The position numbers and the translations under genes were made by a program. Below are positions 55,407 to 63,546 of a DNA stretch of 64,000 bases, one piece after another (positions within the stretch are counted from its first letter, which is position 1; each line of letters starts with the position of its first letter). The stretch is taken from contig NZ_FXAW01000004.1 of NCBI RefSeq assembly GCF_900177665.1, forward strand, positions 372,001-436,000, in the 5' to 3' direction. The notes under the pieces are model-generated. The model did not search any database. It had not been told where the DNA came from and saw only the letters and a list, made by a program, of their open reading frames with translations. Origin of the DNA: Marivirga sericea (GTDB taxonomy: Bacteria; Bacteroidota; Bacteroidia; Cytophagales; Cyclobacteriaceae).

Positions 55407-55949
55407 TTTCAACTTTTTATTAACGGTCTTTGAAGTACATTTAATGAAGTCTGTTTCTAAATCCTTATGATAAAATATGGATCTAAATATTAAATCCAAT
55501 CTTATATTAAACTGCTCTCAAATAGTCCATAATGCTTCTTAACCGTCACTCACTTAAAATAGAGAGACCTGGCAATAATTTAGCACTACAGATAAGCTTA
55601 ATTCGTATTTATCAGCAGCCTACTTTATATATTTTGATAGCTTTATCTAGTAATTCCCTTCCTATTTCAGCAGATAAGCAGGAAGATTTATTAAAGCTTT
55701 AGAAAAAATAATAAGGTTTAAAATATATTTAAGTTAACTTACGTTAAGAAAACGGATCCATATTATTAATCCTTTGTCAAGAATAAGATTGGACTTCTTT
55801 TGGAGTTTTCTGAGAACGCCTTTTTCATTATCAAATAGTGCTTCGCACCCCAATTTGCTTTGGTTTTGCCCATTTACTTTGGAAAATTGAAACCCATTCA
55901 ATACTCACCGAGTACTTATAACAATCGATATAATATCCTTAATAGCAAT
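55407..55949. other. 543-base gap between a lipoprotein and the Nudix-like gene
   Basis: AT-rich, with no gene identified. A near-palindrome TTAACTTACGTTAA lies at 55734-55747, differing by one base from the palindrome at 51207. Confidence 0.5.
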
Positions 55950-56504
55950 TTATCTTAGGGGATAAAAATTTTCAATCGTTACATAAGATATTTTGCCATC
56001 TTCTTTACTTAACAAAAATGAACCTCCCCATATTATTTCAGGATAGTGCAATATTTGTTTGGTCATATCTCTGATTACAAAGGGGGCTTTGGTATCTGGT
56101 AATGACATCATTTCTATTGCCTCACTGATTGAAAACCATTGAGCATCCTTTACATTTTCGGGGACAATCAATTCTCCGTCAATAACATTTGCCGTATAAT
56201 GCTGCCTAAATTGAGAAATGCTTTTGTAATCAGATATAAACATAAAAATAGCGGCAATCTTTGGACTAGATGTTTTGAGACCAAAGCCAGAAGATAAATT
56301 TGTAAGTCCATCAATTATAGTTTCCTTAGCATTATGTCTCAATGCAGGTGTCATCCATCCGAAATCATTTTTTTCTAGTAGTATTTTACCTTCCTGATTA
56401 TAAATCAATAGTCTTTGGATCGTATAGCTATCATTTCCTGTTTCTTGTGCATATAATCTAGCTCCGAAAAGCATTATAACTGAGATTAATAGTATTTTTT
56501 TCAT
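55950..56504 (-). CDS. exported Nudix-fold-like protein with a degenerate Nudix box
   Basis: A 184-residue protein with a signal peptide ending LYAQ. The pattern of a Nudix domain is visible: strand YTIQRLLIYNQEGKILLEKN, loop GWMTPALRHNAKETIIDGLTN, then SSGFGL and, near residue 130, DAQWFSISEAIEMM. In active Nudix hydrolases the loop carries RE...EE metal ligands after the first Glu. Here these positions read TN...SG, so pyrophosphatase activity is unlikely. Export is unusual for this fold. It may be a ligand-binding relic. It follows a membrane AraC gene by 248 bases on the same strand. Confidence 0.62.
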   Translation of the reverse strand: MKKILLISVIMLFGARLYAQETGNDSYTIQRLLIYNQEGKILLEKNDFGWMTPALRHNAKETIIDGLTNLSSGFGLKTSSPKIAAIFMFISDYKSISQFRQHYTANVIDGELIVPENVKDAQWFSISEAIEMMSLPDTKAPFVIRDMTKQILHYPEIIWGGSFLLSKEDGKISYVTIENFYPLR

Positions 56505-56752
56505 TGTATGTTTTTTAAATTTTGAGATATTTTTGATTATTAATGTGTTAAGAGTTTATAAACATTACCTTAATTTCAGGACTTAAAGTCAATTTACTGT
56601 TCGCTTAATTTTAAGTGTCAACTTGACATTTTTTTCATTCTAAATCTTGATCACCTGAAACAAGAGGATACAATGATATGTGTTCGACTAAGAAATTTCG
56701 AGATTTAAAACACCTAAGGTCTACGGATTTATAAATTCAAAGAAATAGTTGT

Positions 56753-57793
56753 CTATAGATACTGCTTCTTGAACTTCGCTGGGGTGACGCCTTCCAATTT
56801 TTTAAAGGCCGAATAAAAAGAGGAGTTTGATTTAAAACCACACTCTTGTCCAATTGCTTCTATTGTGATCAAATTATTGCTACCGAGCAGCAACTTAGCT
56901 TCCTCTACACGGTATTCATTTATATAAGAGGAAAAAGTAATGTTTTTATTATCATTAAGGAATTGCGAAAGGTAATGTGGAGTGACCTCTAGTGATAAAG
57001 CGACATCAGATAGTTTCAAGTTTGGATCTTTAAATGGCTTTTGTACATAAAAAAAAGATTGAAGTCTTTGACCAAATTCCTTTGCTTCAACAGCTCTAAT
57101 TTTTTTATCGACATACTTTTCCTGCTTTTCAAAGAAGAGAGAAGTTCGTTTAAATTTGTACAGCCAAATAAAAAGTACTGCATAAAAAACAAAAGTGAAA
57201 GACCATGCTCCAATGATGTAGGAACTATAGTTTGTGATTAAGTATGCCAACCAAACAACGGCAATTCCAATAGTTATCGTAATTAACCAAATGTCAAGAT
57301 CTGATAGCTTACCATGATAAGTCAATAAGTTACGAAAGGGCTTCTTTAAAGTAATAATAGTGAGCAAAATATAATAAAACCATATGACATACATCATGTG
57401 CCTTAACCATTCTGAGCAAATCCAACACTCTTCACTAGGGAAAATTAATCCGGCAATCACTAGCAAAAGTACAAATGGAAATAAATGCTTTATTAAAGCA
57501 GCATGCCAGTTGAAATCTATGTTTATGACGGCCTTCACATATAGGTAGAGTAAAGGCCCTATGAAAATACATGCAAGCAAGCCCAATGGCGCCAAAGTAT
57601 CGGATGATCCTTCCAGTATTACTACCAAAGTTGATTTTAATATGCGGATAGAAACTGTAGCAATTAACAGGGACAAGATCTTTGTAGATCCACTTTTTTT
57701 ACTCGTAAAAAATGCAAAATACGAGGCAAGAAAGAACCCATTCAATGCTCCTATGCCGCTAAATAAGAAAAGTAAAAGATCTTGAAATTTCAC
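56753..57793 (-). CDS. AraC-family regulator with multi-TM sensor half
   Basis: A 346-residue protein. Residues 8-215 contain about seven hydrophobic segments (LFLFSGIGALNGFFLASYFAF, LLACIFIGPLLYLYVKAV and others). Residues 235-345 hold an AraC HTH pair ending IEAIGQECGFKSNSSFYSAFKKLEGVTPAKF, nearly parallel to the regulator at 40310-41323 (IEAIGNHCGFKSKSAFYKAF). On the minus strand it follows a serine hydrolase gene and a lipoprotein gene and precedes the Nudix-like gene. It probably senses an envelope signal and regulates one of them. Confidence 0.88.
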   Translation of the reverse strand: MKFQDLLLFLFSGIGALNGFFLASYFAFFTSKKSGSTKILSLLIATVSIRILKSTLVVILEGSSDTLAPLGLLACIFIGPLLYLYVKAVINIDFNWHAALIKHLFPFVLLLVIAGLIFPSEECWICSEWLRHMMYVIWFYYILLTIITLKKPFRNLLTYHGKLSDLDIWLITITIGIAVVWLAYLITNYSSYIIGAWSFTFVFYAVLFIWLYKFKRTSLFFEKQEKYVDKKIRAVEAKEFGQRLQSFFYVQKPFKDPNLKLSDVALSLEVTPHYLSQFLNDNKNITFSSYINEYRVEEAKLLLGSNNLITIEAIGQECGFKSNSSFYSAFKKLEGVTPAKFKKQYL

Positions 57794-57902
57794 GATTGTA
57801 AATTACAAACGATAATAATATTTACAAATACAAAAAACGGTAGGGGTATTCTATAAAAATAAACATTATCCAAAGCCAATACTTATCATCTGATAGTTTA
57901 AA

Positions 57903-58418
57903 TCATTTTAATTCTTCTATTAGCTTAGCATCAATCTTCTCTGAAATTCTGATTTGGTAATACTCTTGATCTTTATTGCAATTTCTTCTCCTGTGATATT
58001 CAATATTTTTAATCCTTAGATTCGACTTATTACTATCACCACTGATAATTGCCAAGGATTTAATCTGCTTTCTACTAAGATGCTTACCCATTAGTAAATT
58101 TAAAGTATCTGCTGTACTGTTTCTTATATCTGATTCAAATTCATCCCAATTTTGCCTATCTAGCCATACTTCAATACTTTGTCTGTAATCCAAGTTAATC
58201 GTTTCATTTTGAATTAATGTTAATCCAAAAATCTTTGATAGCAGGCGCTTGTCATAAGTGTAGGCTTCAACAATTCGATTCTTTAATTCCTCCTTCGAAA
58301 AATGAAAGGTATAAGTCTTTTCATAATCGGATAATTTTAAACTGCACTTTAATAAATGCAAGGTGCAGCCAGAGGATAAAGCAATTAAAATTATTATCAA
58401 TAAATACTTTACTTTCAT
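57903..58418 (-). CDS. hypothetical lipoprotein
   Basis: A 171-residue lipoprotein with Cys18 (LSSGC). The mature part is mostly helical and charged, with NRIVEAYTYDKRLLSKIFGL, LNLLMGKHLSRKQIKSLAIISGD and an Ile/Lys-rich carboxy end (YQIRISEKIDAKLIEELK). I do not recognise the family. It starts six bases downstream of the serine hydrolase stop on the same strand, so the two are very likely co-transcribed, and it may serve the hydrolase as a partner. Confidence 0.7.
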   Translation of the reverse strand: MKVKYLLIIILIALSSGCTLHLLKCSLKLSDYEKTYTFHFSKEELKNRIVEAYTYDKRLLSKIFGLTLIQNETINLDYRQSIEVWLDRQNWDEFESDIRNSTADTLNLLMGKHLSRKQIKSLAIISGDSNKSNLRIKNIEYHRRRNCNKDQEYYQIRISEKIDAKLIEELK

Positions 58419-58424
58419 TTAAAT

Positions 58425-60281
58425 TCAATAATTCCATAGACTTAAAGCAAACCACCCGAAATACAGGCAATAGAGTGAGAAAAAAGTTACCCCAACAAAT
58501 AGACTATTGTAGATTATTCTCAACTTACTATTCTTGAACAATCTTTGTCTTTTAAACAATATATATCCACTGTAGATATTGAAGACAGGATACAGTGCAG
58601 ACAAAATGAATATACTCACTGACGTAATGGAAATTGTGCCTAACTCATTCAATTCAAAAAAAGATGAACTGCTAAGATAAACAGCCACAGAGCTAACAAT
58701 TAGCAAAAATGGCAAAGCTATTAATATTGAAGGTTTTAACGTATTAACCCCTGATTTCTTGAATGGCAGAATCAATAATTTACTAAACGCAATTAGCGTT
58801 ACAACAACACCAGAAATAATTCCAAAAATCAGTAAAAAGAGCATTATCGAACGAACATATGGATTAATTTTCACAAAGGTATCCTCATAATAAACAAGGA
58901 CTTTTTCCTGATCGTTGGTACTTAAATAAAGGCTTACATCGCCATCATCATCTGAAAAGGCATTTAAGTATTTAATTTCGTAAGTTTCTACATCTTGCAT
59001 AAAACGTTTTAAATGCAACTTATCTTTATTTATAGAAAGCTTCATTGTCCTAAAAGGAACATTGATGAAATTAACAAGGTCATTTGTTCCATTGAGCATT
59101 TTATAAGTTCCTTCCCATTTCGTATAGGTGGAAATATCTTCATTTATCTTAGTGATTTCAGACTTTTCTATAGGACTTGTATTAGCAAACTCATTTACCA
59201 ATAGGTTCATGATTTTGTAAGTACTTTTTTGAAACAGACTGGTGCTTATGGCAATTCCCAAATTTTGGGATCTACTGAAAATATAGTCACTTGTAAAGCC
59301 GATAATTGAGCCATTGTGCGCTTTAAATCTCAAATTTTTATTTGAAATGTACCTATCGTACATTCCCAAACTATATCCTGTTTCTATGTTATTGGAGATT
59401 TCAAAATCTGATTGAAGTTGTTCCATTTTTTCAATTAGATGAGGTGATAGTATTTGTACAGAATCAAGTTCTCCTTTAGCAAGGAAGAACTGCAATAATT
59501 TCGTCATATCATCGCCATTGCTTATTAATCCTCCTGCAGATTCACCAATCAAATTGGGTGTATCACTAGGTGTTATGCCATTCTCACTCTGTTGAAATCC
59601 CTGAATTAAAGTAGGACTTTTATTGGTGGATAAATAAAACGTATTATCCATGTGAAGCGGGGTTAAAATGTTTTCACTAATATATTGCTGATAAGTTTTG
59701 CCACTTACTTTTTCAATCACAAAACCTAAAATAACATAACCAGGGTTAGAATAAGAGAATACAAGTCCTGGTTTCCAATTAGAATGATATGATTTTCGAT
59801 ATGTCATTACCTCTTCTAGAGCTGACATATTAGAACTACGTTTTTTAATGATATCAGAGATATGCATATCGTCAAAGCCTGATCGATGTGACAATAAATC
59901 TTTGATCTTTACAGGATGATGCTCTTCCCAATTATTTGTGAATGGAACTTCTGGAGCAACTACCTTTAATTCATCTTCTAAGTTTAACTTGCCTTCACTA
60001 ACAAGTTTCATTATGCCAAGTGCGGTCAGTGTTTTTGAAATTGAGCCTAAGGCGAAAAGATCGTCTTCCATCAACTTGATTTTCTGATCAGCATCAATAC
60101 TGCCAAATTCTGATTGAAATAAAACCGAATCTTTGGTCACTACTCTTACAAATGCAGCGGGAGTCTTCGATTCCCTTAAAATCGAGGCAATGCTATCTTG
60201 CAGTTCTGTATTGGTTAAATTTTGGGAAAAAGCATTTAGTGCTGAAATTAAGTACAGGAATGTCAAAGCTATTGTTTTCAT
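58425..60281 (-). CDS. class C-like SxxK serine hydrolase with carboxy-terminal TM helices
   Basis: A 618-residue protein with a signal peptide ending LNAFSQ. Motifs: Ser80-Ile-Ser-Lys83 in LGSISKTL, Tyr-Ser-Asn in FSYSNPGY and His-Asn-Gly in KAHNGSIIG. After a short beta domain, four hydrophobic segments follow in the last 140 residues (for example SIMLFLLIFGIISGVVVTLIAF split over two helices), so the enzyme is tethered in the inner membrane with its catalytic domain outside. It is co-transcribed with a lipoprotein gene. The TM tail is unusual among its neighbours. Substrate unknown. Confidence 0.86.
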   Translation of the reverse strand: MKTIALTFLYLISALNAFSQNLTNTELQDSIASILRESKTPAAFVRVVTKDSVLFQSEFGSIDADQKIKLMEDDLFALGSISKTLTALGIMKLVSEGKLNLEDELKVVAPEVPFTNNWEEHHPVKIKDLLSHRSGFDDMHISDIIKKRSSNMSALEEVMTYRKSYHSNWKPGLVFSYSNPGYVILGFVIEKVSGKTYQQYISENILTPLHMDNTFYLSTNKSPTLIQGFQQSENGITPSDTPNLIGESAGGLISNGDDMTKLLQFFLAKGELDSVQILSPHLIEKMEQLQSDFEISNNIETGYSLGMYDRYISNKNLRFKAHNGSIIGFTSDYIFSRSQNLGIAISTSLFQKSTYKIMNLLVNEFANTSPIEKSEITKINEDISTYTKWEGTYKMLNGTNDLVNFINVPFRTMKLSINKDKLHLKRFMQDVETYEIKYLNAFSDDDGDVSLYLSTNDQEKVLVYYEDTFVKINPYVRSIMLFLLIFGIISGVVVTLIAFSKLLILPFKKSGVNTLKPSILIALPFLLIVSSVAVYLSSSSFFELNELGTISITSVSIFILSALYPVFNIYSGYILFKRQRLFKNSKLRIIYNSLFVGVTFFSLYCLYFGWFALSLWNY

Positions 60282-60375
60282 AATACTTGCTTTTATTTGT
60301 TTTGCTTAGTACAGTCAAAAGGCATCTCAACTAAACACCCAAGACTTTACTTCATTTACTGATCGCTATGCTTTT

Positions 60376-61719
60376 TTATAGTTGTTTCAGTTCAAAAACT
60401 TGCCCCCCTTGGTTCAGAATAAGAGTATTTTCAAAGGGTTTAAACCCAATTTCTATTCCGGCCTTAGAAAATTCAAAGACATGCTTTTCTGTTGGAGTTA
60501 ATGTAAATGAAGGTTGTCCTTCAGCTTGGGCCTTTAGCTCTCCTTCCTCCACATAGATTTTAACATTCATTGGAAACCCTTCGGCACCGTAGTTTCCTTC
60601 ATAAAGCTCAAAGTATTTCTCATTTCCTTTATACTCTTTGAAATCAGGAAGTGTATATTCTTTACCATACATAATGCTCAGTAAACCGATAGCAAAATCA
60701 TTGGTAGGATAATGTTCACCGTTTATCATGTAGGTTACAGCAAGCCTATTGCTAGGATTATACATTGCTACGGAGTGCGTACCATAGGTGTCCCCTCCAT
60801 GACCATAACTAGTGTGCTCGTAAAAGGGAGCTTTCATGATTCCCAAACCAAACCAATCATCCTCCATAGGTAGCATTGCTTTCAATGTTTTATCTTTTAT
60901 AATTTCTTGATTGAATAAGCTAACCAGCAATGTGTTCAAGTCAAAAGCAGTAGAAGCAATGCCTCCAGCACTAAAAGTATTGGGGAAATAAAATTCTTCT
61001 ACTTCTACCCATTCTCCTTTTTTCTGTTCGTAGGATTTGGCAATGCTGTTTTGCTCAGCCTCGTCATCTATGACAAAAGTGTTTTCTAAATTCAGAGGTG
61101 CTGAAATTTCGTCTTGAATAATTTGGGAGAAAGACTTGTTGTACTTTTCTTCTAAGATTTTACCCAATAAATAATAAGCTGAATTTGAATATTCAAATGA
61201 GTCGCCTGGTTGAAAAGCAACTCCTGCTGAAATAATTTCATCCATGATCTCTTCAGTAGCACGGGGTTTAGTTAACCAGAAATGTAAACTATCCCCCTTC
61301 GAAACATAATCTCGAAGTCCGCTAGTGTGGTTTAACATTTGTCTTATTGATATCTTATTGGCATTAGGTATTTCAGGGAAATAGTTGCTCAAATTTTCAA
61401 CGAAACTAATTCTGTTGTCCTCTTTAAGTTTGGCAAACAAAACGCCAACGAACAATTTAGTGGTAGAACCAATTGCGTATTTTCTCTCTTCTAAACTACC
61501 TGTTTTGATATTTCTTTTTCCGAATGTCTCATTTATAACCTCTCGACCATTTTGAAAAATAGAGACTGTACCCATTAGTTGATTGCTATCTTCAAAGTGT
61601 TTGATATAGTTTTTGATTTCGGCACTTTTCTCAGAGTCAAAACTTATTTCTTGCGAATAAACGGCTTGACTAGTCGCTATGGCAAAAAAGAGTACTAGGG
61701 CTTTCATTTTGTTTTTCAT
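60376..61719 (-). CDS. exported class C-like SxxK serine hydrolase of the PadR operon
   Basis: A 447-residue protein counted from the ATG at 61719 (signal peptide ending AVYSQ; an ATG at 61752 gives an extra 11 residues). Motifs: Ser85-Thr-Thr-Lys88 in IGSTTKLF, Tyr-Ser-Asn in FEYSNSAY and HGG in YGHGGDTYG. The last 85 residues (YEGNYGAEGFPMNVKIYVEEGEL) form the DUF3471-like beta tail. On the same strand it follows a PadR regulator and a HAAS-domain membrane protein, 62 bases from the latter, so it is probably induced through them. Substrate unknown. Confidence 0.87.
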   Translation of the reverse strand: MKNKMKALVLFFAIATSQAVYSQEISFDSEKSAEIKNYIKHFEDSNQLMGTVSIFQNGREVINETFGKRNIKTGSLEERKYAIGSTTKLFVGVLFAKLKEDNRISFVENLSNYFPEIPNANKISIRQMLNHTSGLRDYVSKGDSLHFWLTKPRATEEIMDEIISAGVAFQPGDSFEYSNSAYYLLGKILEEKYNKSFSQIIQDEISAPLNLENTFVIDDEAEQNSIAKSYEQKKGEWVEVEEFYFPNTFSAGGIASTAFDLNTLLVSLFNQEIIKDKTLKAMLPMEDDWFGLGIMKAPFYEHTSYGHGGDTYGTHSVAMYNPSNRLAVTYMINGEHYPTNDFAIGLLSIMYGKEYTLPDFKEYKGNEKYFELYEGNYGAEGFPMNVKIYVEEGELKAQAEGQPSFTLTPTEKHVFEFSKAGIEIGFKPFENTLILNQGGQVFELKQL

Positions 61720-61781
61720 GATTACATTTTTAAGTAGTTTAACATTGTACATAGTTATGCTATGTTTATAGATAAAAAATA

Positions 61782-62369
61782 TTATTTTAATTTTCGTTTT
61801 AGGCGAAGCAATAGAGTAAGTAGAACATATAATAAAATTGCACTTATCAGCATTACAGGGATAAACCAGTTTCCCAGCACCTCAGAATAATGATGGTGAG
61901 ACCGGTCTGGTAATATGCCGAGTAGAAAAAATTCTCCTTTTTTAAAAAATAACCCAACCTCATCAGGATGAAAGATCTTTTGAACGATCAAGAAGCCAAA
62001 CGCTAGTAGCAGCAGATACATAATGCCAAATATGACAAATGAAATTCCACTCGCAATATTTAAGGATATGGCTTTGAAAACATGAATAGGATTGAAAGTT
62101 CGAGTTGCTTGTATGAGTTTTTTATCAGCAACCATTGATTTCAAGACATCCTCAGGATTTCCAAGTTTATCCAGAATCTCAACTAATTTTTCAATCTTTG
62201 TTTTATTCTCACCTTCTTGAAGTGCTTCATAAATATGGCTATTAAATTCCATCATTATATCAAAACGATCTTCTTTTGAAAGAGTAGAAGTCTGCCTTTT
62301 AATGCGCAGGATATAATTATCATATAGCTTTTGACATGTCTTATCTTGAAACTCGATCTCTTTCATCAT
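61782..62369 (-). CDS. HAAS-domain membrane protein
   Basis: A 195-residue protein. The first 90 residues are a helical HAAS-type domain with the signature FDIMMEFNSHIYEALQEGE and LVEILDKLGNPEDVLKSMV. Two hydrophobic hairpins follow (residues 105-135 and 165-190). Such proteins are regularly paired with PadR regulators and are thought to transmit membrane state to them. Here it overlaps the PadR gene by four bases and precedes a serine hydrolase gene by 62 bases. The family call is good, and the signal is unknown. Confidence 0.82.
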   Translation of the reverse strand: MMKEIEFQDKTCQKLYDNYILRIKRQTSTLSKEDRFDIMMEFNSHIYEALQEGENKTKIEKLVEILDKLGNPEDVLKSMVADKKLIQATRTFNPIHVFKAISLNIASGISFVIFGIMYLLLLAFGFLIVQKIFHPDEVGLFFKKGEFFLLGILPDRSHHHYSEVLGNWFIPVMLISAILLYVLLTLLLRLKRKLK

Positions 62370-62707
62370 TTTGACTTTGATATTTTATTAATAGCAACTC
62401 CCAAATCATTCCAATACACTGTCATTTCATGGAGCGACTTTTTCCCAGCATTACTAAGCACGTAATATTTTCTAGGAATTCCAGATTCTTGTTCAACCCA
62501 TTTAGAACTAACTAAGCCTTCTTTTTTCAACCTGTTCATTAGTGGGTAAAGCGTTCCTTCCGCAATTTCTATGGCCGTGAATTTTTTAACTGCCTCAATC
62601 AATTCATAGCCATAATATTCATGCCCTTCTAACACGCTTAGAATGATAAAAGCCAGTGTCCCTTTTTTGACTTGAGACTTCCATTTAAGTATAAATTCCT
62701 CGTTCAC
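62366..62707 (-). CDS. PadR-family transcriptional regulator
   Basis: A 113-residue winged-helix protein counted from the GTG at 62707; a TTG at 62725 is an alternative. It has the PadR core KKGTLAFIILSVLEGHEYYGYELIE, GTLYPLMNRLKKEGLV and RKYYVLSNAGKKSLHE. It overlaps the HAAS gene by four bases (ATGA). An inverted repeat just upstream (62726-62748) is a candidate operator, consistent with autorepression. It is the regulator of the operon that ends with a serine hydrolase. Confidence 0.9.
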   Translation of the reverse strand: MNEEFILKWKSQVKKGTLAFIILSVLEGHEYYGYELIEAVKKFTAIEIAEGTLYPLMNRLKKEGLVSSKWVEQESGIPRKYYVLSNAGKKSLHEMTVYWNDLGVAINKISKSK

Positions 62708-62725
62708 AATACAAGTATATAACAA

Positions 62726-62748
62726 AATACATAGTAATGCAATGTATT
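62726..62748. promoter_or_regulatory. candidate PadR operator
   Basis: AATACAT at 62726-62732 and ATGTATT at 62742-62748 are perfect inverted repeats with nine bases between. They lie 18 bases upstream of the GTG start. PadR-type regulators generally bind ACAT/ATGT-containing palindromes, so it is a good autoregulatory candidate. The rest of the 62708-62997 gap shows nothing else. Confidence 0.55.
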
Positions 62749-62997
62749 GATTTATTTTTTTTAATTTAATTAGATTTCAGGCACTTGTTATTGATTTGTT
62801 GCTTGAGCGCAAGTTATTTTGCTATAATCAGACAACACATGCTTGTAATTCAATTACACTACCTTTAGGGTAGCTTGCACTAACGAATGTAATGGTTACT
62901 GTACACCAGATCTTTCCTTGTTATACTTTCCAAAGTCTTGCTTTCCTTTTTTATATCCTTTCAATATTTATGAGGCCACACCTTATTGCAGTATTCA

Positions 62998-63363
62998 CTA
63001 TATTTTGTCTAATTTAGAAACAGTCAATTCACTTCTAGAATCTCCAGTATTTAGGGTAGAGGCAGGTTCAAATAGCATTACACTCACTTCTTCTGGTGCA
63101 TAAGGTTTATGTTCAATTCCTTTTGGAATAATAACAAATTCACCAACATTCAATTCTAAGGTTTGGCTTTTTAGTTGGATGAATAGTTTACCGCTAATGA
63201 CAAAGAACAATTCATCTTCTTGTTCATGTTTATGCATGACAAAATCACCACGAAACTTAGCAAGTTTCACATGTTGTCCATTCAACTCCCCAACTATTTT
63301 TGGCGTCCAATATTCATTGAAGGATTTTAGCTTCGAATCCAAGTTAATTTTACTTAATTCCAT
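62998..63363 (-). CDS. small cupin-domain protein
   Basis: A 121-residue cytoplasmic protein with a single cupin barrel. The first motif includes HKHEQEDELFFVISGKLF with two His and a Glu as likely metal ligands, and the second motif includes IPKGIEHKPYA with a further His. Single-domain cupins act as isomerases, dioxygenases or sensors; no specificity can be read. It stands alone between the PadR operon and the truncated gene at the right end. Confidence 0.83.
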   Translation of the reverse strand: MELSKINLDSKLKSFNEYWTPKIVGELNGQHVKLAKFRGDFVMHKHEQEDELFFVISGKLFIQLKSQTLELNVGEFVIIPKGIEHKPYAPEEVSVMLFEPASTLNTGDSRSELTVSKLDKI

Positions 63364-63546
63364 AGTTAATCAGATAATTTATAAACTCTTTTGCCTTCCT
63401 TTCTTTGCTCTTCCATTTAGTTGGAACCATTTCTCTACCAAAAATATAAAGAGCAGTTATATGCTATCGAGCATAATCAGTATTGGATCCGATTACCTTT
63501 TTCGAGCTATTAAATGTTGAAATCATCTTTTGACTGCTCGACTTTT

